Shown: piece by piece, positions 57,364 to 64,000 of the stretch
Layout: each line of letters opens with the position of its first letter
How positions within the stretch are numbered: position 1 is the first letter of the stretch
Assembly: GCA_918807975.1 (NCBI GenBank)
Contig: OU964932.1
Span: 14,229,501-14,293,500, forward strand
Reading direction: 5' to 3'
DNA length: 64,000 nt
Source: Aplidium turbinatum
Lineage: Eukaryota; Chordata; Ascidiacea; Aplousobranchia; Polyclinidae
Program-made: the position numbers and the translations under genes
Notes under the pieces: model-generated
Databases searched by the model: none
What the model was told of the DNA's origin: nothing
The model's input: the letters and a program-made list of their open reading frames with translations, nothing else

Positions 57364-59390
57364 AATAAATGTATTTGGCTTTATACAAATTCAGGAGATA
57401 AATGAAAAAAATGGCATTACTAAGGCAAAACTAAGGATTAATATTTATCTACCATAAGTAAAATTGACTGTCATCACCCTGGTGCATTTAAATTTTTGAC
57501 GATGATGTAATATTTGCAGCTGGATTTATTTTTCGACTACAGTATATGCAATATGCATGAATAGAAAGATAAAATGAATCTGCAATTACAGTATTCCATT
57601 GTACTATCATTACTATTTTGTTGAATCAATTTTGCTATTCTGATGTACTACTCCTAAGATCATGCATTTGATTGTGTTATTTATTTTTCGGTTTAAATAC
57701 TTTATTTCTATTTGGTCTGATGCAACTGTTTTTTCCACTTCGCATTTTCAATCATAGTGATTTCTTATAACTCACATAACAACTATGCAAAATAACAAAT
57801 TGATTACTGCATAGTGCATATATTATATCATAATGATGACATAAATGTTGCTGCCAGACTTGCTTATGAACTGCGATATCATTGTTTTTTAAAAATCTTC
57901 ACTGCCAAAATGTATACGGTACTTTAGAAATTGTATGCTCTTTTGTGTTCAATACAACCTGAGTATAACTTTGGATCATTTCAACTCTAGAAGTTGGAAG
58001 CAAGCTACACGTGGTAGCCAAACAATCCACTTACTTTTTCTTAAAATGACATAAACCAATTTCTACCACATCAGCGAAATTGCTTAACTATTCGCAGCTC
58101 TAGCGATAGACAAGGGTCCATTTGTTCAATATAACTTTGTAACCACGTGACGGCAAACATGATTGTTTTTACTTTGAACTCTATATCATTATTACTGTAC
58201 TAACCAGCGCTATACGAAATTATTTCCGTGGTAACCAAGTTAGCAAACAATGAGCTCTTGCAAGACAAGGTCTGCGGTGGTCTTGTGTGTGAATAGATAG
58301 ATTCGATTAGTTCGTATACCCGTGATCAATTGGATAGGCTGTTGATGCGTTCAATCAGGTGATCTGCCTATGATCGGATTTGTCTGTGGCAATAACTGGA
58401 GATTTTAGAAATGCGAGTTTCTTAGCTTCTGTGATAATAAATTAGACAAGCAAAAATGTTTTTTTTTTCTCCAATGACATTTAAAAGTCGCAAACGTATT
58501 ATCTTGACATGCTTGTATACTTTACAACATTGAGTATACAGCCACAAATGGAACACCATTGAAAAAGCAGTGCACAGTAAACTCATCGGCTTGATATGTT
58601 TGGAGAAGTGCCAAGATAGTACTAAAACATCAAGGACCAAGGTGTGCTTCCCCAATGATATCAAGCCTTGCAGATGATGCCGACAGTGAAGCAGATTAGA
58701 AAGTTATTATCCCACACAAATGAATCCCGGGCAATTTTACAACATCTTTTCGTGAACAAACTGTACAAGAGCATGAGAGTCGCGCGGTTGCAAACATGAA
58801 GGGATGTTTCAACTCCGAGCTGAAATTACGTCGCTACAAGTAAATATATGGCACAAAACGAGAGAATTGGGGAATTCTAAAATGCTCATATCGTACGATG
58901 TTCTGGCAAATTATAATTGAGTGGAGTTTTTGCAGTGCTTAAACCGTGTTTTGAACTCTGTTAAAACGTTGCAAAGGTGTAATCAAGGAACGAACGAATG
59001 AACTAGCTCCGAGCGATACACGATCATTGATCAACTTTGAACTTGAAAATGCGTTTTTATTGACAACTTAAAATTGCAGTTTAGTATGTAATTGTATTGT
59101 ATCACCTAGACAGAAAAATCCGCCATTTTTACACTAATTCAATGTCTGCAGACGTTAAACTAATGTAAAAATGACGGATTTTGCTGAGTGGGCTTCAACC
59201 CTACCAACGGTCTAGCAGTATGACAATTCCAAATTTTATAAGACTATGCACAAAATACGCCTGTACACCTAAGAGTTCTAAACATCATGTGATTACAGCA
59301 TGATCATTTTGACAGCTTTCAGTTTGGTAGTAAGAAAGAATACGTACAAGGAAAATGAAACTTTTTACAAAAGCGTCACGACAAGAAAGG
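57364..59390. other. Convergent intergenic stretch between ASPDH and 4E-T
   Basis: AT-rich, no exon recognised. It holds one full palindromic MITE at 59107. A possible 4E-T polyadenylation signal (AATAAA on the minus strand, 59056-59061) lies about 330 bp past the stop. Confidence 0.5.
59107..59191. repeat. Palindromic MITE copy, full length
   Basis: AGACAGAAAAATCCGCCATT, centre TGTCTGCAGACG, and right end GACGGATTTTGCTGAGTGGG. Arms complementary over almost the whole length. About 200 bp from the 4E-T stop codon. Confidence 0.9.
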
Positions 59391-62300
59391 TTAATGCTTT
59401 GTGATGTGAACGACAGATTCCACACCATGTGGGTTATTCGATAATTTCATTGTCTGCTGTCCGGTTAACTGAGACACTGGAGGAAACTGAGATTGTTGAA
59501 GTACGTCCCTGCTGAACCACTGTGAGAGAGGATTATTAAATTGCGCACGATCCTGGGCAGTAGACCCATCGGAGGTGCCGGAGCGTGAAGTAGCCGCTGC
59601 AAAATACAATTAGATTATAATGTAGCCATCTACTAAGGACAACGATAAAGGGGTAAGAACAATGAAATTACGTGATAGAAATTAAAAAAAAAACCTTCAT
59701 CGCATAAGAAAATGGCGTCCTACGATGCTTTGATATCCCAATACAGGCAAGTTACCATCTCCGCCTCTTGATAGAACAATATAGCCAAAATACTGACGTG
59801 TGTCAAGTTTGTGCAGCATCGTTCACACTGACTCAAATTAACGTTTTACCTTGAAACAACAAAGACACTTTTCTGTCGCTCTTGCAAATGGGTCTCAAAC
59901 GTAAACAGGCATTGTTAATGCAGTGAAAAGTTTTCACGGTGTTCATAAACACAAGGCAAACATATTGTAGGTAGGATTGTGCATGTTTGAACTGATATAC
60001 AGTATGTTTTACAAATACATAATAAGATTATGAGGTTTATTTTCAAAACTTACCTAACGTCATGTTCTGGATACTCTGTTGTAACTTGGCTGCGTTATTC
60101 GACTGTGCCTTGGCGAGTTGCTGCTTTTGAAAAGCAGCCAGGACGGCTTGTTGCTGCTGAGCCGCAGCAAGTTGGTTTGCGTACAGTTGTTGGTGTTGCT
60201 GCATTTGAAGGAGCAGCGCAGGATGCGGCGGTGCGAGGGAAGCTGGAGTTCGAACGAGATGCGCGAGGTGTGGAGGAGCAGCCATGCCCGTTGGAGTTAT
60301 CATGTGAGGAGCTATGTTCGGGGAAATTAAAGGAACCACCGGAGAAACTATGGTGGGATGAATCGGCATAATATTACGCGGCAACAAACGTGATTGCGCA
60401 GCAGACACTTGAGCTAAATTTGATGGTTGTGCGGCAATACCATGGTGTACATTGTTCTCTTTATATGTAGGTTGACTATCTGTGAGAAAAGATAGGGCAT
60501 TTGAGGTCGTAGATACGCTAGCAGCGTTAGGGAGGCGTCCGTCTCTTGGAATAGGCAGTGATTTATTAGTGAACATTTCTTTTGAGACATTTGGATTTCC
60601 AAAGTTGTTTGCATTTAATCCGCCAGGCAACTGACCTTTGCTTGGAACAGTAGCGCTATCGGGATGTTTCGCATTATTTCGGCCTTCAAAATTGACAAAT
60701 TTTCCGATGTCTTTCTGCGTGAACTGATTTTGAACCATGCTGATGACTAGCTCCTGCTGTCCAAGCGTGAGTTGTTTCAGCTGTTCCTCAGTTACGCCTG
60801 CGTTTGCGAGCATCTGCGCTATCATGAGGGAATTGTTTTTTAAACTATTTTGAGCAGCATTAGGAGTTGGAAAAGCGCTACTTTTAGAAACTTCGGCGGG
60901 ATTCGACTGCAAACGCTTCAGCTTCATAAACTTTTCTCTCTCTAATAACACCTGCTCATTGAGCATGTCCGTTTGTGTCTGTCCGCTGTTGGAGTAGAGT
61001 CTCTCAACCAGGGCATTGGTTGGTAGCTTAGCCGGTTCATCCTTCTTGCCCTTTCCGGCTAATTTTGCAGCAAGTGAAGCAGTGGCAGCCTTTCTTTCAT
61101 CTACTGCATCTGCGAATGAAAAGTAAGAAAAAAGGTTGACAGAAAAACATTAAGTACGAAAAGAAATTGACCACTGCAATGTATTTGACCGATGAGTAGA
61201 TAAGGGAGGCTATATCTTTTAAAGACATTTTCCTTCATCCCAAGAGACTTATTTTATAAAATAGACTTATGATTAGTTTAGGATCGGAGACTCTCAACGT
61301 ACAATATTCACAATATACAAACTGGATAAAATACATTGTAGGTTATATCGTACCTTTCGCACTTGGTCCAGAAAACCCAGACATCATACCCTGAAAAACC
61401 AAACCTTTTAATATGTTCGTTTTGTATCTCTTGGGTGCAAAATGTAGTCTGACCATCAAAAACGGTACAAAAAATTTTTTTCCACTTTCAAATTTATTTT
61501 AAAAGGAAAAATACATGGTATAAATAAAAATGGTTTGTTTTCGAAGCCATTGAAAAAAAATCAGCACGACTTAAGTGGTCCAAAAGCCTTTAAAAAGTTT
61601 AATCTTTGTCATTCTGGCATCCATGCTTTGAATCGCCACTCATTTCAAAGGCTTTAGGAAACTATTTTGATTGAAGCAAAACAAAAAAAAATCGAAACTA
61701 ACGAACCTGTAAATGCGCTTCTTGTCCAGAGAAAACAGTGGAAGACGATTTTTGTTGCTGCTGCTCAATTTGCCTGCAATGAGTTAAAAACGTAACTCCA
61801 CTGTTGCACAGTTGGATGAATTCTGAGTGGGGAATCAGCTACGCATACCTGAGCTTTTGCTGATACACATCTTTCTGTTTTTCGAACTGTTGCTTTAGCG
61901 CCATGGACTGCAAGTTCCTGAAATTTTGGTCTCCTGCGTTTTCTAACGAACTTACGTTGAAACCTAGACAGGAAAAATATCGCAATGAAAAAGACTTGAA
62001 AAAATCCGAACATCTCTTCAATATTGAGAACGCATTTTTCAAAATTGACAAGATAGTCAATTAGGCTACATTCAAGAAACAAAAACATTCGAATTAAAAT
62101 TATATTTTAATGTTTTCTTGCAGTCTTCCCCAGGTGACGAATTGGGTTAATCATCAGGCGTGGAGAAACAAAGACAGTTTGATTCATAAAATGTCAGTCA
62201 GACTGTTAACCACTCGCTAACAGTTCGATTGGACGTTTTTTAACTTCCTTTCTCTACTGCTTCCGCAAGGCAACAAAACGTACTTTCAAATCTTTTAAGG

Positions 62301-63847
62301 CAATTTTTTATTACATGACATGTATTTATTAAAAAATTGTAGGCTACATTACACGACAAAACATTCCAGACCTGAAACACCAAGAGCGCAATTTCCAAAA
62401 CTGCAGTTTGATAGGCTATAGGACGACACATGTCACCAGGTCGGTTACAAACACATAGTCATGGTAAAGTTAGTTTCACAAACAACAACATCACCTTGAT
62501 TTCTTTGCTGGTCGGCGTTTATTTTCACCATGTTTTGAAGTGCTTGCATTTTTTGATTCTGTTGAAGGAAACACAAGTTTAAGCAAGCCGATAGATTTAA
62601 TGAGCTAACAATTTGTACTGAATCTTATTCCTGCCTGCCACCCAGCAAGGGAAACGATTCGGGTAATAATGTACTCAGTTGCGCCTCTACACGGCTTCAT
62701 TGACTACTATCTCTGTTTTGTAAAGCGCTGAAGAGCAACGTATTCTGCGAACGATCGTCGTCGGCTCCAGCTCGTGTCCGAGCATTGGTTTCGTCTACAA
62801 ATCGAATTTGGATTTGGATGGTGATGTCGTATGTGGCTTTGGAGGCCAGTCTATGATGGAAAAGACGTGGGCAAAAGTGAAATTGTATGGAGGGTGGGGG
62901 ACGTGGCAGTTTTAGCTTTTTATTTCTAGTGTTTCGTTTTTCTTCGACTTTCTGTATACTGTTTTTTTTTGAATGATGTTGCAAAATGCGAAAAATACAG
63001 CGCTATATAAAAACAAGCATTATTACTATGCAATGCATTAAAAGTACTCGTGTGAATTCGTCCTAATGTTCAATATGTAACCGTTCTTTAAAAATACGTG
63101 ACATAGCAACCCACCCGAAGTTGAATCTTCTCTTTTTCCTGATCACTCGCACGTATGGAGGCAATGAGCCGACTGAAAGCGTCTGATTCGTGCAAGTCGG
63201 TTGGTCGAGCATTGAAGCTCGGCGGTTTATTTTCTGGCTTTTTCAACTCTTGTTGCTCTGGAAGTCTTTGAGCTCCTAAAAAAAATACAGCCAGGTTAAC
63301 ATTTAAAGTTTGCCTCGTGTCATCAGGTTGATCCTACGCTTGTTAAGGGCAAAGAAGCTTCAACGTACATTGGCCAGCAAAGGAGGGTTTTCGGTAAACA
63401 GAAGTGGGAGAAGCTTCAACAAGAATATCCAAGAAGAGCAAGGTCCGTTTGCTTCTGTTTTTTTCATACTTATTTATCATTTCTGACAAGGTTATGTTTT
63501 CGGAAAATGCCAAAAGTTGGAGAATAGGATCAACTCGTCTTCGGTAGAAGAAATGAAAGTGCCACCTTTCAGAAATTCGGATGACAAAGAGTGTGAAGCA
63601 TATTAGGTATACAACAACTACATATTCAAAACCGAAATTTTACATTTCATATCATAACTTAACTGCTGTCCAAAGCACAGTCTTAGGACAGTACCCAAAG
63701 GAAAACATAGCGTCAACAAAATATTTAATTTTTATATTGAGCAATTAGACAAACCGATTTGAGTGGCGCTAGAGTGAAGTTGTTCCTCCTTCGCAGGAGA
63801 TGCATCAGAGGTGAGATCATTGACCATTTTCTGTTCTGGAGTAAGAG
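59391..63847 (-). CDS. EIF4ENIF1: eIF4E transporter (4E-T), 3' part
   Basis: Eight phase-matched coding exons: 63755-63847, 63115-63275, 62495-62558, 61849-61963, 61707-61773, 61354-61390, 60054-61109 and 59391-59596 (TAA). They give about 599 residues; the N-terminus, with the eIF4E-binding motif, lies past the right edge. Recognition rests on two blocks compared from memory with human 4E-T: HESDAFSRLIASIRAS against GDMTAFNKLVSTMKAS, and the C-terminal LSQWFSRDVLQQ against LAKWFGSDVLQQ. A Pro-rich VSPVVPLISPNIAPHM stretch and Gln-rich coils also fit. 4E-T represses translation and protects mRNAs in P-bodies and germ granules by linking eIF4E to DDX6, LSM14 and PATL1. The long internal exon is low-complexity. 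Introns are short, apart from a SINE-bearing one at 62559-63114. Confidence 0.87.
62720..63030 (+). mobile_element. SINE-like element in a 4E-T intron
   Basis: Shares GGCTCCAGCTCGT and GGAAAAGACGTGGG with the copy at 44448-44760. The 3' end reads AATACAGCGCTATATAAAAA and then CATTATTACTAT, a LINE-like 3' tail common in animal SINEs. Left end is approximate. Confidence 0.65.
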
Positions 63848-64000
63848 CTGAAAGATAGATTAGGCTACTATTAGTTTCAACGAAGCTTGCAGCTGAAGGG
63901 TTAAATATTGACCCATGCAGCGTTATACTGTACTTGATTTTGTACAATAATTAAATACAGAACTTTGCAGCATTACAGGGTGAAAACTATCTCTAAGTTA
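63848..64000. other. 4E-T intron running off the right edge
   Basis: No exon seen. The acceptor for the exon at 63847 is TTTCAG just to its right. Confidence 0.6.

Noticed and set aside
57245-57457. Open frame of 70 codons after ASPDH
   Set aside because: Most of it is inside the hAT MITE and it has no recognisable domain.

Overview
The window is animal genomic DNA: AT-rich, with multi-exon genes bounded by GT-AG introns and very many transposable elements. I read five host genes: the 3' part of a cathepsin A-like serine carboxypeptidase (+, 1-8737), a complete GAS2-like cytoskeletal linker (-, 11562-26926), a complete TBC1D10-like Rab GAP (-, 33412-42275), an intact aspartate dehydrogenase-domain gene (+, 55727-56569), and the 3' part of an eIF4E-transporter gene (EIF4ENIF1/4E-T, -, 59391 to beyond the right edge). 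Species cannot be fixed from this. An invertebrate deuterostome, perhaps a tunicate, is my best guess. From memory, GAS2L1, TBC1D10A and EIF4ENIF1 also lie together on human 22q12.2, so the gene order looks like an ancient linkage.

Layout. 1-8737: last five coding exons of the carboxypeptidase, whose large intron holds a BEL/Pao LTR element (1363-8034, antisense, identical-looking LTRs, 5-bp duplication). 8738-21000: intergenic space and GAS2-like introns rich in copies of one near-perfect 84-bp palindrome. 22-27 kb: exons for the CH domain, plus a 1.96-kb hAT-type element in intron 1. 27-33 kb: intergenic, with a 5'-truncated RTE-like LINE. 33.4-42.3 kb: nine TBC1D10 exons. Intron 4 carries a 2.8-kb foldback element with two opposed transposase ends (itself hit by a SINE and a hairpin MITE) and a second inverted-repeat element made of TTAGGCGC-like subrepeats.

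42.8-55.6 kb is a transposon island: a hAT inside another hAT, an inverted-repeat element that carries a piece of 28S rRNA, a whole-looking Ty3/gypsy-type element (47788-53809), a LINE remnant and SINE pieces. Then come the aspartate dehydrogenase gene, a 602-bp hAT MITE just after it, and the convergent 4E-T gene.

The host genes do not form an operon. Their common theme is cell housekeeping: lysosomal protein protection, actin-microtubule linkage, Rab control of membrane traffic, aspartate/NAD metabolism and mRNA storage. All exon borders given here were read by eye from splice signals, phase continuity and remembered protein families; no alignment was run.
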